From an uncultured Verrucomicrobiales bacterium (GTDB taxonomy: Bacteria > Verrucomicrobiota > Verrucomicrobiia > Verrucomicrobiales > Akkermansiaceae), in contig CALGZA010000045.1 of assembly GCA_937934595.1 (NCBI GenBank), positions 1 through 41,887 of the forward strand: DNA of 41,887 nucleotides, written 5' to 3'. The notes below the pieces were generated by a model. That model had not been told where the DNA came from and searched no databases. It saw only the letters and a program-made list of their open reading frames with translations. This document shows, piece after piece, positions 6,286 to 15,136 of this stretch. Position 1 is the first letter of the stretch. The number at the start of each line of letters is the position of its first letter. Made by a program: the position numbers and the translations under genes.

Positions 6286-7308
6286 TTAGCCCATGGGGTA
6301 GAGGTTGGCTTGTGTGATGTGGTCAATTTCTGTTATGATGTCTTGGCTGAGAGTGATTTCTGCGGCGGCTAGATTAGCTGGGAGCTGGTCTGCTGAGCTG
6401 GCGCCGATGAGTGTGGATGCGACGAATGGGTGTTGTTTACTCCAGGCGATGGATAGGGTGACGGGGTTTATGTTTTCTCTTTCTGCGATTTTTATGATGG
6501 CTTCGGTGGTGGTGATGGTGCGGTCATTGATGAAGCGTTCGGTCATTTTTCGTTGTCTTTCTGGGCCGTTGAGGTAGTTGGTGAATCTGGCTCCTTGTGG
6601 TTTTGATCCGTCGTTGTATTTACCTGAGAGCACTCCACCGGCGAGTGGTGAGTAGGGGAGGCAGCTGATGTTTTCTGCAAGGCAGCATGTGCTTAGTTCG
6701 TCTTCGAATCTGCGGTTGTTGATGGAGAAGTTGTTCTGGATGGTGTCTGCTCTCCGGAGTCCTGCTGAGTCTGCTTCATTGAGCCATTTCATGAGTCCGT
6801 AGCAGGTTTCATTTGAGAGTCCGTAGGCGCGGATTTTACCTTCTTGGATGAGGGTGTTGAGAGTTTCTAGAGCGTCTAGGGCGCGCATTCCTGGGTCTGG
6901 CCAGTGGATTTGGTATAGGTCTATGTAGTCGGTTTTGAGTCTTTTGAGGCTACCTTCTAGAGCACGGCGGATGTTGAATCCATCGATGGCGGCTTTGTCT
7001 GATCTGAGTGGTGGGTTATACCATCCGTGAGCGGGGCCTGCGATTTTTGATGCGATGATGAGTGAGTCTCTGCTTATGGATTTGTCATGCATCCATTTGC
7101 CGATGATTTTTTCTGTTAGTCCGCAGAGTTCTTTAGTTTGTGGGACGGGGTATACTTCTGCTGTGTCGAAGAAGTCGATGCCACCTTCGATGGCGGTGTC
7201 CATGATTTTGGAGCTTTCTTTTTTGTCGGCTTGTTGGCCGAATGTCATGGTTCCGAGGCCGACTACGCTGACGACTATTCCACTTTTCCCTAATCTGCGT
7301 TTTTCCAT
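6286..7308 (-). CDS. Aldo/keto reductase (Tas-like)
   Basis: This NADPH-dependent oxidoreductase of the aldo/keto reductase superfamily has 340 residues. It begins MEKRRLGKSGIVVSVVGLGTMTFG. The catalytic tetrad can be placed as Asp and Tyr in FFDTAEVYPVP (about 47-57), Lys in IIASKI (about 88) and His in YQIHWPD (about 136). The C-terminal cofactor loop is LIGASSADQL. The Tas subgroup is suggested by TKELCGLTEKIIGKW after the Tyr. Substrate cannot be deduced. It is 66 nt upstream of infA on the same strand; co-transcription is possible but not shown. Confidence 0.88.
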   Translation of the reverse strand: MEKRRLGKSGIVVSVVGLGTMTFGQQADKKESSKIMDTAIEGGIDFFDTAEVYPVPQTKELCGLTEKIIGKWMHDKSISRDSLIIASKIAGPAHGWYNPPLRSDKAAIDGFNIRRALEGSLKRLKTDYIDLYQIHWPDPGMRALDALETLNTLIQEGKIRAYGLSNETCYGLMKWLNEADSAGLRRADTIQNNFSINNRRFEDELSTCCLAENISCLPYSPLAGGVLSGKYNDGSKPQGARFTNYLNGPERQRKMTERFINDRTITTTEAIIKIAERENINPVTLSIAWSKQHPFVASTLIGASSADQLPANLAAAEITLSQDIITEIDHITQANLYPMG

Positions 7309-7409
7309 GAGGTGAGTTTTAGGGAGGAGAATTTATTTGCAAAGTAAAAATCTTGCTTGCTTTGGCAGAGATATGGGAACAGAGTCTGCGCCGAAGGATA
7401 TGCTTAGAT

Positions 7410-7481
7410 GCCCTAGTAGTTCAACGGATAGAACAAGGCTTTCCTAAAGCTTAGATGTAGGTTCGATTCCTGCCTGGGGTA
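7410..7481 (+). tRNA. tRNA-Arg (anticodon CCT)
   Basis: A full cloverleaf can be drawn: acceptor GCCCTAG/CTGGGGT with wobbles, D arm GTTC/GAAC, anticodon stem AGGCT/AGCTT with loop TTCCTAA (anticodon CCT, reading AGG), a four-base variable loop, T arm GTAGG/CCTGC with TTCGATT, and discriminator A. CCA is not encoded. It stands alone between two minus-strand genes. Confidence 0.92.
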
Positions 7482-7542
7482 TATTAGCATTTTTGTGTGT
7501 GTTGGTTATTATTTGTTTGAGGGAGGATTAGGTTGTTTGGGT

Positions 7543-8202
7543 TTATTTTCCTGTGTCTGGTTTGTCTTTTAGTTTTAGTTTGTGGAGTTTTGGTGCGATG
7601 ACGTTTTTGCAGTATCCGTGGTTTTGATTATTGCGGTAGAAGTTTTGGTGGTAGAGTTCACCTGGGTGGAATGTTTTGGCTTTGATGATTCTGGTGGCGA
7701 TGGGTTTTTGGAATTCTTTTTGTGCGAGGGCTTTTGATTCGGTAGCTATTTTGTGTTGTTTGTCGCTGTGGTAGAATATGGTGGATAGGTATTGTGGGCC
7801 GCGGTCTGCACCTTGGCCGTCTGCTTGTGTGGGGTCATGAGCTTTCCAGAACCAAGCGAGGATGACTTCTGTGGAGATTTTTTTGGGGTCGAAGACGATG
7901 TGGACGACTTCGACTTCACCGGTATTTTTGTTTATATTGATGACGTCTTGGTAGGTGGGTTTAGGGTTAGTTCCGCCCATGAATCCTGAGGTGGCTGAGA
8001 TGACGCCGTCTAGTCTGTTGAAGATGGCTTCGACGCACCAGAAGCATCCTGCGCCGAGGGTGATTTGTTTATGTCCATCAGCTACGACTGGCATGGCGAC
8101 TGGTTTTTTTTGATCGTCTGACATGGCTTTATTTTGTGTGATGATTACCATGGTGGTGGTGATGGTGAGGATGGCTAGGATGGTTTTTGTGAATTTTTTC
8201 AT
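7543..8202 (-). CDS. msrA: Peptide methionine sulfoxide reductase A, exported
   Basis: MsrA reduces methionine-S-sulfoxide in oxidised proteins. The catalytic motif GCFWCVEA is at about residues 52-59, with Cys53 as nucleophile, followed by the family segments FMGGTNPKPTYQDV, VEVVHIVFDP and HDPTQADGQGADRGPQYLS. The protein has 219 residues, longer than cytosolic MsrA, because of a hydrophobic N-terminal signal (KKFTKTILAILTITTTMVII), so it probably acts in the periplasm or is membrane-tethered. A resolving Cys may be that in HGYCKNVIAPK near the end. It follows an M48 protease gene by 36 nt on the same strand; the pair could serve envelope protein quality control. No selenocysteine codon is present at the active site. 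Confidence 0.93.
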   Translation of the reverse strand: MKKFTKTILAILTITTTMVIITQNKAMSDDQKKPVAMPVVADGHKQITLGAGCFWCVEAIFNRLDGVISATSGFMGGTNPKPTYQDVININKNTGEVEVVHIVFDPKKISTEVILAWFWKAHDPTQADGQGADRGPQYLSTIFYHSDKQHKIATESKALAQKEFQKPIATRIIKAKTFHPGELYHQNFYRNNQNHGYCKNVIAPKLHKLKLKDKPDTGK

Positions 8203-8238
8203 ATGCTTTGTTGTAATGAGTTATGTAGGTGAGAGTGT

Positions 8239-9045
8239 TTAGTGGCTATGATATTCCTGCATTGCTGATGGGAGGAATGAATTTAGTGCTTTGATGCGTG
8301 TTTCGGCTTTTGGGTGGGTGCTGAGGAATTCGGGTGTTCTGCTGTTGCCTTTGCTTTGTTTGTATGCTGCGAATCGTTTCCACATGGCGATGGCTTCATT
8401 GGGGTTGTATCCTGCTTTGGCCATGTACATGGTTCCTATTTTGTCTGCTTCTAGTTCGTCTTTTCTTGATTTTGGGAGTGCGAGTCCTAGGGTTCCTAGG
8501 GTTCCGTATCCGGCGGCGATTTTAGCACGTTCTGTTTGGCTTGATCCGCGGTTTTTTGTGATTTGGTCAAGGATGAGTCCTCCTAGAGCGATTCCTGATG
8601 CTTGAGTGATGCGCGATCCTGCGTGGTTACGGGTGATGTGAGCTATTTCATGGCCGAGGACGGTGGCGAGTCCTCCGTCTGTCTTGGTGATGGGGAAGAG
8701 TCCAGAGTGGACTCCGACTTTGCCGCCTGGGAGGGCGAAGGCGTTAGGTGTAGGGTCTTCGAAGACGATGAATTCCCAGTTAGCGCCTGGCATGTGGATG
8801 GCTTTTTTGAGTTTTGCAGCGACGCGTTTGATCTGAGCGTTGTAGGTTGGGTTTGTGGAGATGCGTTTTGTTCTTTTGATGGATTCGAATTGTTGGGCGC
8901 CTCGCTGGGATAGTTTGCTGGTTGGGCGTATGGTGTTGATTTTACCTGTGCTGTCTAGAGCTGGGGTGGTGGGTGCGCAGCTTGTGAGGTGGATGGTGAG
9001 TGCGGTGATGGTTACTACGAGGAATTTCATTGTATTATTATGCAA
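8239..9045 (-). CDS. M48 family zinc metalloprotease, lipoprotein
   Basis: This is an M48-type peptidase of 268 residues, related to BepA/YfgC and LoiP, which act on envelope proteins. The zinc site HEIAH is at 132-136 in GHEIAHITRNH, and the downstream glutamate ligand lies in KDELEADKIG (about 193-202). The start MHNNTMKFLV leads to a lipobox LTSC with Cys23, so it should be anchored in a membrane facing the periplasm; MKF at 9030 is an alternative start. ALPGGKVGVHSGLF is the conserved strand before the zinc site. It heads a probable two-gene unit with msrA. The start faces the divergent gene at 9154. Confidence 0.92.
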   Translation of the reverse strand: MHNNTMKFLVVTITALTIHLTSCAPTTPALDSTGKINTIRPTSKLSQRGAQQFESIKRTKRISTNPTYNAQIKRVAAKLKKAIHMPGANWEFIVFEDPTPNAFALPGGKVGVHSGLFPITKTDGGLATVLGHEIAHITRNHAGSRITQASGIALGGLILDQITKNRGSSQTERAKIAAGYGTLGTLGLALPKSRKDELEADKIGTMYMAKAGYNPNEAIAMWKRFAAYKQSKGNSRTPEFLSTHPKAETRIKALNSFLPSAMQEYHSH

Positions 9046-9153
9046 TATTTAGGGTTTGATGCAAATAGAGAATTTGGGTGTGTGGGGTGGAGGGGGGGTG
9101 ATTTTTTGTTTCTAGTTGACGATTCTCAAAGGTTCGGCAAGTCTCTAGTTACT

Positions 9154-9516
9154 ATGAGTAAATTATCTAAATCTGTAAGTATTCATCCGTATTTTAAAAT
9201 CCATGAGGGTAGGGTGGATGATTTTAAGGCACTGATTGAGCAATTCATTGAGAGCACTAGCCCGGAGGAGGGTTGTTTGTATTATGATTTTAGTATCAAT
9301 GGGGATATGGCGTATTGCCGTGAAGCATATGCTGATGCTGATGCGGTGTTGGTTCATTTAGGGAATGTTGGGGCTCATATTGAGGCGTCAGCGGCGTTTT
9401 CTGATATGATTCGTTTGGAGCTGCATGGTCCGGCGGCTGAGCTGGATAAGTTAAGGGAGCCCTTGAAGGAGCTCCCTGTAGAGTATTTTGAGCATGTAGG
9501 AGGTGTTCAGAGGTAG
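9154..9516 (+). CDS. Antibiotic biosynthesis monooxygenase-fold protein
   Basis: The 120-residue product resembles the ABM (dimeric alpha/beta-barrel) family that includes the quinol monooxygenase YgiN. Supporting features are the strand pattern around SIHPYFKIHEGRVDDFKALIEQF, the segment EEGCLYYDFSINGDMAYCREAYADADAVLVHL, and helix AHIEASAAFSDM. Members act as small oxygenases or stress proteins; the substrate is unknown. The frame is open back to 8989, but that part overlaps the start of the divergent M48 gene, so ATG 9154 (MSKLSK) is chosen. It stands alone, converging with the M32 carboxypeptidase gene. Confidence 0.8.
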   Translation: MSKLSKSVSIHPYFKIHEGRVDDFKALIEQFIESTSPEEGCLYYDFSINGDMAYCREAYADADAVLVHLGNVGAHIEASAAFSDMIRLELHGPAAELDKLREPLKELPVEYFEHVGGVQR

Positions 9517-9534
9517 TTTCTGAGGTTTGCCGGC

Positions 9535-11013
9535 CTAGTCTAGGAATCTGCGCTTTAAGTGAGCGAGGTGGTAGGCTGGGTTGGTGGTTTCACCGGTGGC
9601 ATTTAGCATGAGGTCTTGTGGTAGGTAGGTTGAGCCATGGGTGTGTATGTTTTCTTGCATCCAGTTGAGGAGTGGGTTGTAGTTTGCCTGGTCAAAGGCG
9701 TTTTTGATGTTGTTGTCTTGGGTGGCTTTGTGGAAGAGCTGGGAAGCGTTTAGGTTTCCGAGGGTGTATGTGGGGAAGTATCCGAGGCCTCCCATGGCCC
9801 AGTGTATGTCTTGGAGGCAGCCTTGGGTGTCTGATGGTGGCTGGATACCGAACATTGACTGGAAGCTTTCGTTCCATGCGGTGGGGATGTCTGCGATGGC
9901 TATTTGGTTATTGATTATTTTTCTTTCTAGGTCGAAGCGGAGGAGGATGTGGAGGTCATATGTGGCTTCGTCTGCATCGACTCTGATGAGTGAGTATTTA
10001 GCTTGGTTGATGGTTTGTAGGAATTCATCTACTGACCAGTCTTGCATTTGAGGGAATAGTTCTTGAGCGCGAGGGAACCATTTATTCCAGAAGCTTGGTG
10101 AGCGCCCGACGTGGGCTTCCCAGAGGAGTGACTGTGACTCATGGATGCCAAGTGAGACTGCGTCACCGCTGGGTAGGCCGAAGTCATCTGATGGGAGTCC
10201 TTGCTCATACAAGCCGTGGCCTGCTTCATGCATAACGCCGAAGAGTGAGGCTGTGAAGTCGTGTTCATAGTAGCGAGTGGTGAGGCGGATGTCTTGGGGT
10301 CCGAGTGTGGTGCAGAATGGGTGAGCTGTTGTGTCTATTCTGCCTCCTTCGAAGTCAAATCCGATGGATTCAGCGATTTCTTGGTTGAGTGTTTTTTGTG
10401 CTTCTATGGGGAATGGGCCTTCTAGTTTGCGTGCTGGGTTGGCGTTTGATTTATGGACTGCTAGACGAGCTGTTTCGATGATGTGGGGGCTGAAGGTGTC
10501 GAAGATTTCTGCGATGTCTTTAGTTTTTGCGCCGCGCTCGTAGCCGCCGAGTAGGGCGTCGTATGGTTCGTCTTCGTATCCCCAGAGTTCTGCTTTTTCT
10601 TTGGCTACGGCTACTAGTTTTTCTAGGTGTGGAGCGAATAGGGAGAAGTTGTTGTTTTCGCGGGCTTCAGCCCATGCTGCTTTGGCGAGTGAGGTAGTTT
10701 GTGAGCAGCGCTCGACTAGTTCTTGTGGGAGTTTGTTGGAGCGGTCAAATCCGTGTCTCCATTCTCTGAGGTTAGCGGCTTCTGTTAGGTTGTTAGGTTT
10801 TTCTTGTTCGGCGGCTTGGAGTTTATTTTGAAATTCTGCGCCTGTTGTCATGGCGTGTATTTTGCCTGATAGGAATGAGAGTTGGTCTGCTCTGTGAGCG
10901 AGGGCTTTTTTGGGGAGGTAGGTTTCTTGGTCCCAGTTTAGGGCTGAAGCGGCGGATCCAAGGAGTGAGATTTCTTTATTGAGTGCGACGAGGTTTTGGT
11001 AGGCGTTATTCAT
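9535..11013 (-). CDS. M32 carboxypeptidase (Taq type)
   Basis: This metal-dependent carboxypeptidase of family M32 has 492 residues. The zinc motif HEAGH is at 262-266 (MHEAGHGLYEQGL). Family signatures also visible are HPFCT (about 231), DIRLTTRY (about 241-248), and ESQSLLWEAHVGRS with the third metal ligand after the HExxH. It starts with the typical helical N-domain including SALNWDQETYLP. The enzyme trims C-terminal residues from peptides in the cytosol. It is the last gene of a probable minus-strand operon, 39 nt after the EamA transporter gene. Confidence 0.93.
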   Translation of the reverse strand: MNNAYQNLVALNKEISLLGSAASALNWDQETYLPKKALAHRADQLSFLSGKIHAMTTGAEFQNKLQAAEQEKPNNLTEAANLREWRHGFDRSNKLPQELVERCSQTTSLAKAAWAEARENNNFSLFAPHLEKLVAVAKEKAELWGYEDEPYDALLGGYERGAKTKDIAEIFDTFSPHIIETARLAVHKSNANPARKLEGPFPIEAQKTLNQEIAESIGFDFEGGRIDTTAHPFCTTLGPQDIRLTTRYYEHDFTASLFGVMHEAGHGLYEQGLPSDDFGLPSGDAVSLGIHESQSLLWEAHVGRSPSFWNKWFPRAQELFPQMQDWSVDEFLQTINQAKYSLIRVDADEATYDLHILLRFDLERKIINNQIAIADIPTAWNESFQSMFGIQPPSDTQGCLQDIHWAMGGLGYFPTYTLGNLNASQLFHKATQDNNIKNAFDQANYNPLLNWMQENIHTHGSTYLPQDLMLNATGETTNPAYHLAHLKRRFLD

Positions 11014-11052
11014 GGGGGAATGGATTATCAGTTGGTGTTGATTTCGTCAATG

Positions 11053-11964
11053 TCACGGGGTGCTTTTTTGGGATTTCTGGGCTAAGTATATGGAGATGAG
11101 AACGATGGGGCCTCCTATGAAGAGGCCTAGGCCGGGGGATTCTGATTTCAGGATGAGTAATGATTCGATGACGCCGCAGAGGGGGATGAGGAATCTGTAG
11201 CTAGAAAGAAGTGAGACTGGGTAGATGGTGGAGAGGTGGTTCCAGAGTGCGAATCCTACGGCTGAGACGAATGCGAGCCATAGGGTGAGAGTGATGATTT
11301 TGGAGTCGAATAGCTGGGAGATTTCAGGGATGGCTGGGGAGCCTATGAGGAATAGAGCGATGCCACCGAGGAGGAGAGCGAATCCTGATGCTGCTTTGGA
11401 GCCCATGGTGGGTTTTATTTTACTGAAAATGATGATGCCGATGGATCCGAAGAGGGTGGATAGTAGGATGAGGATGGCTCCGAGGAGTGGGTTTGTGGCG
11501 CCAGAGCCAGGAGAATATACGGTGATGGTGACGCCGATGAATCCGAAAGTGACTGCGATCCATTGAGCTGTGCGTGGCCATGGTGTTTTGATGATGATGG
11601 GAGCAAGTATCATCCACCAGAAGCTGCCTGATCCTGCGAGTATAGCTGCAAGGCTGCCACTGGAAACATAGACACCGAGGTAGAAGAAGATGTATTGGAG
11701 GAGGGTTTGGCCAAGGGTGAATAGGGCGATGAGGCGCCATGGGGTGATCTGTAGGTCCTTGAGTGGTTGTTTAGCGGCGCAGAGTAGGCCTGTGCCTGCG
11801 ATGATGAATCTGACACCTGCGAAGAGCCAGATGGAGAAGATGGTTATTTCTAATCCTTGGTTTTTCCAGTGAGCGTAGACTGATTTAATGGCGGGGAAGG
11901 CGCTACCGAATAGGAGGGCGCAGATGAGTGAGTAGAATAGGGCTTTTAGTGTGGATGGCGGCAT
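11053..11964 (-). CDS. EamA/DMT family transporter
   Basis: The 303-residue product is a multi-pass membrane protein with about ten hydrophobic segments in two homologous halves, the layout of the drug/metabolite transporter EamA family. The first helix (KALFYSLICALLFGSAFPAIK) carries the FGSAFPAIK pattern of the family; a second half starts around GAILILLSTLFGSIGIII. Substrate cannot be deduced; exporters of amino acids or other metabolites are common in the family. It starts 15 nt after the phosphatase gene stop and precedes the M32 peptidase gene by 39 nt. Confidence 0.88.
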   Translation of the reverse strand: MPPSTLKALFYSLICALLFGSAFPAIKSVYAHWKNQGLEITIFSIWLFAGVRFIIAGTGLLCAAKQPLKDLQITPWRLIALFTLGQTLLQYIFFYLGVYVSSGSLAAILAGSGSFWWMILAPIIIKTPWPRTAQWIAVTFGFIGVTITVYSPGSGATNPLLGAILILLSTLFGSIGIIIFSKIKPTMGSKAASGFALLLGGIALFLIGSPAIPEISQLFDSKIITLTLWLAFVSAVGFALWNHLSTIYPVSLLSSYRFLIPLCGVIESLLILKSESPGLGLFIGGPIVLISIYLAQKSQKSTP

Positions 11965-11979
11965 TGGTATTAGCCGCGG

Positions 11980-13467
11980 CTATTTTTTCTCGATGGCTAT
12001 TATGGTGATGTCGTCTAGTTGGTGGTATCCGTTGACGAATGATTTTAGGTCTTTGTGGAGTTCTTTGACGATGTGGTCAGCTCCTTTTGGTGCGGCGATT
12101 TTGAATGACTGGGCCATGCGTTCTTTGCCGTATTCGTCTTGGTTAGGGTTCATTGCTTCTGTGACGCCGTCTGTGTATAAGAGGAGGCAGTCACCGGTTT
12201 CTAGGTGTATGTCTAGGGGTTTTGTGACTCTGGTGAAGACTTCTCCGTCATCGAGTCCGATGGCGAGTCCTGGGGCTTTGATCCATTCTAAGTCACCGTT
12301 TTTTCTGATGAGTGGTGCTTTATCGTGTCCTGCGCAGACGAGTTTGATGCTGCCGTTTTTGTTGTTTATGATGTAGATTGCAAGTGTGATGAACATGTCT
12401 TCTCTGATGTCAGCGAAGATTTGTTTATTGACTCTTGAAAGAGCTTTTATGGGGTCTGTTTCACGGAGTAGTTCACTGCGAAGTGCGCTGCGGCACATAG
12501 CCATGAGTAGACCAGCTGCGACGCCTTTTCCGGCTACATCTGCAATGACAATGGCGGTTTCGCCGTTTTCTGCTGGGCCTAGTGGGATGTAGTCGAAGTA
12601 GTCACCGCTGATGATGCTTGCTGGGGAGTTTGTTCCTGTGATGCTGTAGCCTTTGATTTGTGGGTCTTCATCTGGGAGGAGGATGCTTTGGACTTCTCTG
12701 GCTACTCTGAGTTCGCTTTCGAATTTTCTTTTTTGGTTTGCTTCGTGGTGGATTTTGGCATTTCCGAGAGCGAATGCAGATTGTTCTGAGGCGGATTGGA
12801 AGAGTTTGAATTCGCTTTCTGAGAATGGGCTGCTGCTTCTGTCTCTGGTTATAACGAGTAAGCCGATGTCACGGCCTGCGTATGTCATGGGGGCTACGAG
12901 TGCGGATATTTCTTCATCGAAGTGGACGAATGCGTCACGGAATGCTTCGTGGTTTTTTACATCTGGTATGTGTTGTGCATTGCCGTTGCTGAGGATGCTT
13001 CCGAGCATTCCTTCGTCAGCGGGTATTTTGCTGAGACGGATGGAGCTTTTGATGGCTGAGGGGTTGAGCTTTGCTTTTTCTATGATTTCTACGGGTAGGC
13101 CAATGAGTTGTGGGCAATTTTTGCTGAGGTAGGATGGGATGAGGTAGCGTTTACGTTCATCGAGAAGGTACATTGCGCCGCCGGAGGCATTGATGACGGT
13201 AGTGAGTCCATCGACGATTTCGTAGTGTAGTTTGCCTTCTGAGTGGTCTTGCTCGATGGCGAGTCCGAGTGTGTGGAGGAAGGCGAGCATGCGATTTTCT
13301 TCGCCTTGGATGGTTTCTTTTTCTTGTGTTGTTTTTTGGAGGCTTTTACGAGTTTGTCTCCAGAGTGCGTAGAGGTAGATGATGATGCAGAGTACGAGTA
13401 TGCTGGTGAGGATTTGGAGTGGGTAGAAGGTTTCCTCTGAGGTGGGGGAATAATTTGATAGTGTCAT
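11980..13467 (-). CDS. SpoIIE/RsbU-type protein phosphatase with GAF domain
   Basis: This is a membrane-bound PP2C-type serine phosphatase of 495 residues. A single transmembrane helix (ILTSILVLCIIIYLYALW, about 18-36) is followed by a coiled stretch, a GAF sensor domain (about 60-235) and a PPM/SpoIIE catalytic domain (about 265-493). Metal-site motifs are SGDYFDY, IADVAGKGVAAGLLMA, LVCAGHDKAPLI, LLYTDGVTEAMN and the final LDDITIIAI. Such enzymes dephosphorylate STAS-domain anti-anti-sigma proteins. The STAS gene directly upstream (54-nt gap) is the obvious substrate. No anti-sigma kinase is encoded nearby. Confidence 0.92.
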   Translation of the reverse strand: MTLSNYSPTSEETFYPLQILTSILVLCIIIYLYALWRQTRKSLQKTTQEKETIQGEENRMLAFLHTLGLAIEQDHSEGKLHYEIVDGLTTVINASGGAMYLLDERKRYLIPSYLSKNCPQLIGLPVEIIEKAKLNPSAIKSSIRLSKIPADEGMLGSILSNGNAQHIPDVKNHEAFRDAFVHFDEEISALVAPMTYAGRDIGLLVITRDRSSSPFSESEFKLFQSASEQSAFALGNAKIHHEANQKRKFESELRVAREVQSILLPDEDPQIKGYSITGTNSPASIISGDYFDYIPLGPAENGETAIVIADVAGKGVAAGLLMAMCRSALRSELLRETDPIKALSRVNKQIFADIREDMFITLAIYIINNKNGSIKLVCAGHDKAPLIRKNGDLEWIKAPGLAIGLDDGEVFTRVTKPLDIHLETGDCLLLYTDGVTEAMNPNQDEYGKERMAQSFKIAAPKGADHIVKELHKDLKSFVNGYHQLDDITIIAIEKK

Positions 13468-13521
13468 ATGTTTTTGTTCATGATCTATCTGGTGTTTTTT
13501 TGTCCACTAAGGATGGGGGAT

Positions 13522-14046
13522 TTATAGGTCTTGTTGGATTCGACTTTCTAGTTCTGCTTCTAGGACATCGAGGACTGTTGAGAATTTTTCGTCGTTGTTT
13601 TCGTGTGCGTCACAGAGTTCTTTGTGGGCATCAAATACGTGTTGAGTTTTATCGACTGCTTTGTCTGGGTTGGTTTGTTTGAGTGAGGCGCGAATGGATT
13701 TTAATTCGTTTTGCCATACGGCTTCTTTGGGATCTAGTTCGAGTAGCATGCTGAGGCCGAGGTCTTCGAGGGAGTTTCTGTTTTTATCGCAAGCTCCGGT
13801 TACTTGTAGGACGCCGCTTGGTAATTTAGCGAGTCTCATGGCGATTCCCGCCATGGTTCCCATGAAAGTGGAGTCCATTCCTGTGCATTGCTCTAGGTCA
13901 ACGACGACGGTGTGTCTGCCTTGCGCGACTTGGCTGTCCGCCCATTGTTTCATTTGAGGGCTATTTGCAAATGAGCCTTTGCCCACACACCTGATCCACG
14001 AGAAACCGTCGAATTTCCCGACTAGAATTTGATTTTGAATGCTCAC
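13522..14046 (-). CDS. STAS-domain protein (anti-sigma factor antagonist-like)
   Basis: Residues 1 to about 110 fit the STAS fold: VVVDLEQCTGMDSTFMGTMAGIAMRL corresponds to the strand-loop-helix with the phosphorylatable Ser of SpoIIAA/RsbV proteins (GMDS, Ser about 59). The total length, 174 residues, exceeds the usual 100-115 because of a charged helical C-terminal extension (about 115-174) with no recognised domain. It is the first gene of the unit STAS, phosphatase, transporter, peptidase. Partner-switching control of a sigma factor or other target is the inference; the kinase partner is not in view. Confidence 0.85.
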   Translation of the reverse strand: MSIQNQILVGKFDGFSWIRCVGKGSFANSPQMKQWADSQVAQGRHTVVVDLEQCTGMDSTFMGTMAGIAMRLAKLPSGVLQVTGACDKNRNSLEDLGLSMLLELDPKEAVWQNELKSIRASLKQTNPDKAVDKTQHVFDAHKELCDAHENNDEKFSTVLDVLEAELESRIQQDL

Positions 14047-14223
14047 TGCTTTCTTAAGCTGGTGTTCGTTTAGATATCTCCAAATAGTAGCTCAACACTG
14101 TAAATGGTCAATGATGAAAGAATATAATTTGGATAAAGAATGGCTTTTTATTTCGTCCAGATTAATAGACATAGAAAAGACGAATATAGTCACATAGATC
14201 TTAGGAGATATTGGGGTTTAGTT

Positions 14224-15021
14224 TTAGAAGCGGTATTCAATGGAGGTTATGAATCTGAGGTCGTTGTGTTTTCTTGTTTTTGCGGGTGATGCTTCGTATT
14301 GGTCTTGAATGAATAACTTGAGTGAGATTCTGTCTGTTAGGATGGTTTCGAGTCCTATTTCGCCGTATAACCAATAATTTTCCATATTTTCTATAGGGGA
14401 GAAGCAAGATAGGTTTTGGTATATTCTTGTTTTGTCTGTGAGTTTAAATTCTGAGTGAAGTCCTGCGTAGAGGTTTAGGTTACTTTTATTTTGGTTACTG
14501 ATTTTTTGGCTTGAGAAACCGATTCCGATTTCTGGAGTGAGCCACATGTTATTATCTTTTATTAGGAATGCGCCTTGGAGGATGGTGGCACCCATGCGGT
14601 GAGAGATGTCAGCGAGTTCGTCACTCCGGTAGTCCATTCTTAAGCCTGTGTAGTAGTCGCTGCTGTTGATTCTTTTCCATGATAAGCTAGCGAGTATTTC
14701 ATCTTTACTGACGTTACCGCTGTCTTTTCCGTAGGCGTATGAAAATTTAGCCAAGTATTCATTTTGGCCTCTTTTTTTGTCTAAGGTGAAGCCTGTTGTG
14801 ACTAGGGTGTTTTCGCTATTACCTTGTGAGACACTGGCGCCGAAGTGGATGGTGCTTTTCCAGCCGTGCTCTTGAAGTAGAGTCCATATTTTATGGGCGT
14901 CTTTGTGCTGCTTTGCTTTTTCGATTGAGTCTAGACCTGTGATAGCTGTGACGGCGGCAGTAGCTGGTGGTGTGATGATTAGGATTAAAGCGAGGAGCTG
15001 TGAGTGAAAGAATTTCAGCAT
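14224..15021 (-). CDS. DUF481 (YdiY-like) outer-membrane beta-barrel protein
   Basis: The 265-residue product has a signal peptide (LKFFHSQLLALILIITPPATAA). It then shows alternating beta-strand sequence ending in an aromatic residue (IEYRF), typical of outer-membrane barrels. HFGASVSQGNSENTLVTTGF is the start of the DUF481 pattern, a conserved domain of unknown function that resembles E. coli YdiY. Later strands include SLSWKRINSSDYYTGLRMDYR. It has no co-directional neighbour close by: 177 nt separate it from the STAS gene and the upstream gene is divergent. Substrate or role unknown. Confidence 0.82.
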   Translation of the reverse strand: MLKFFHSQLLALILIITPPATAAVTAITGLDSIEKAKQHKDAHKIWTLLQEHGWKSTIHFGASVSQGNSENTLVTTGFTLDKKRGQNEYLAKFSYAYGKDSGNVSKDEILASLSWKRINSSDYYTGLRMDYRSDELADISHRMGATILQGAFLIKDNNMWLTPEIGIGFSSQKISNQNKSNLNLYAGLHSEFKLTDKTRIYQNLSCFSPIENMENYWLYGEIGLETILTDRISLKLFIQDQYEASPAKTRKHNDLRFITSIEYRF

Positions 15022-15136
15022 GATGTTTTTATAGTGGGAATACGTGTGTCATAGAATCAAAAAGTGTGAGTAATGATAGTGTTTTTGTATTGGAAATTAT
15101 CGTTGATGTTTTGTTTAAGGGTGCGAGTGTGTGGTT

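Noticed and set aside
7410-7481. tRNA-Arg as a phage or island attachment site
   Set aside because: No integrase gene and no repeated tRNA 3' end were found within the window.
7543-8202. MsrA as a selenoprotein, prompted by the nearby selB
   Set aside because: The active-site motif encodes Cys (GCFWC) and the frame has no in-frame TGA.
8989-9153. Longer N-terminus for the monooxygenase-fold protein
   Set aside because: It would overlap the start of the divergent M48 protease gene and adds sequence unlike the family.
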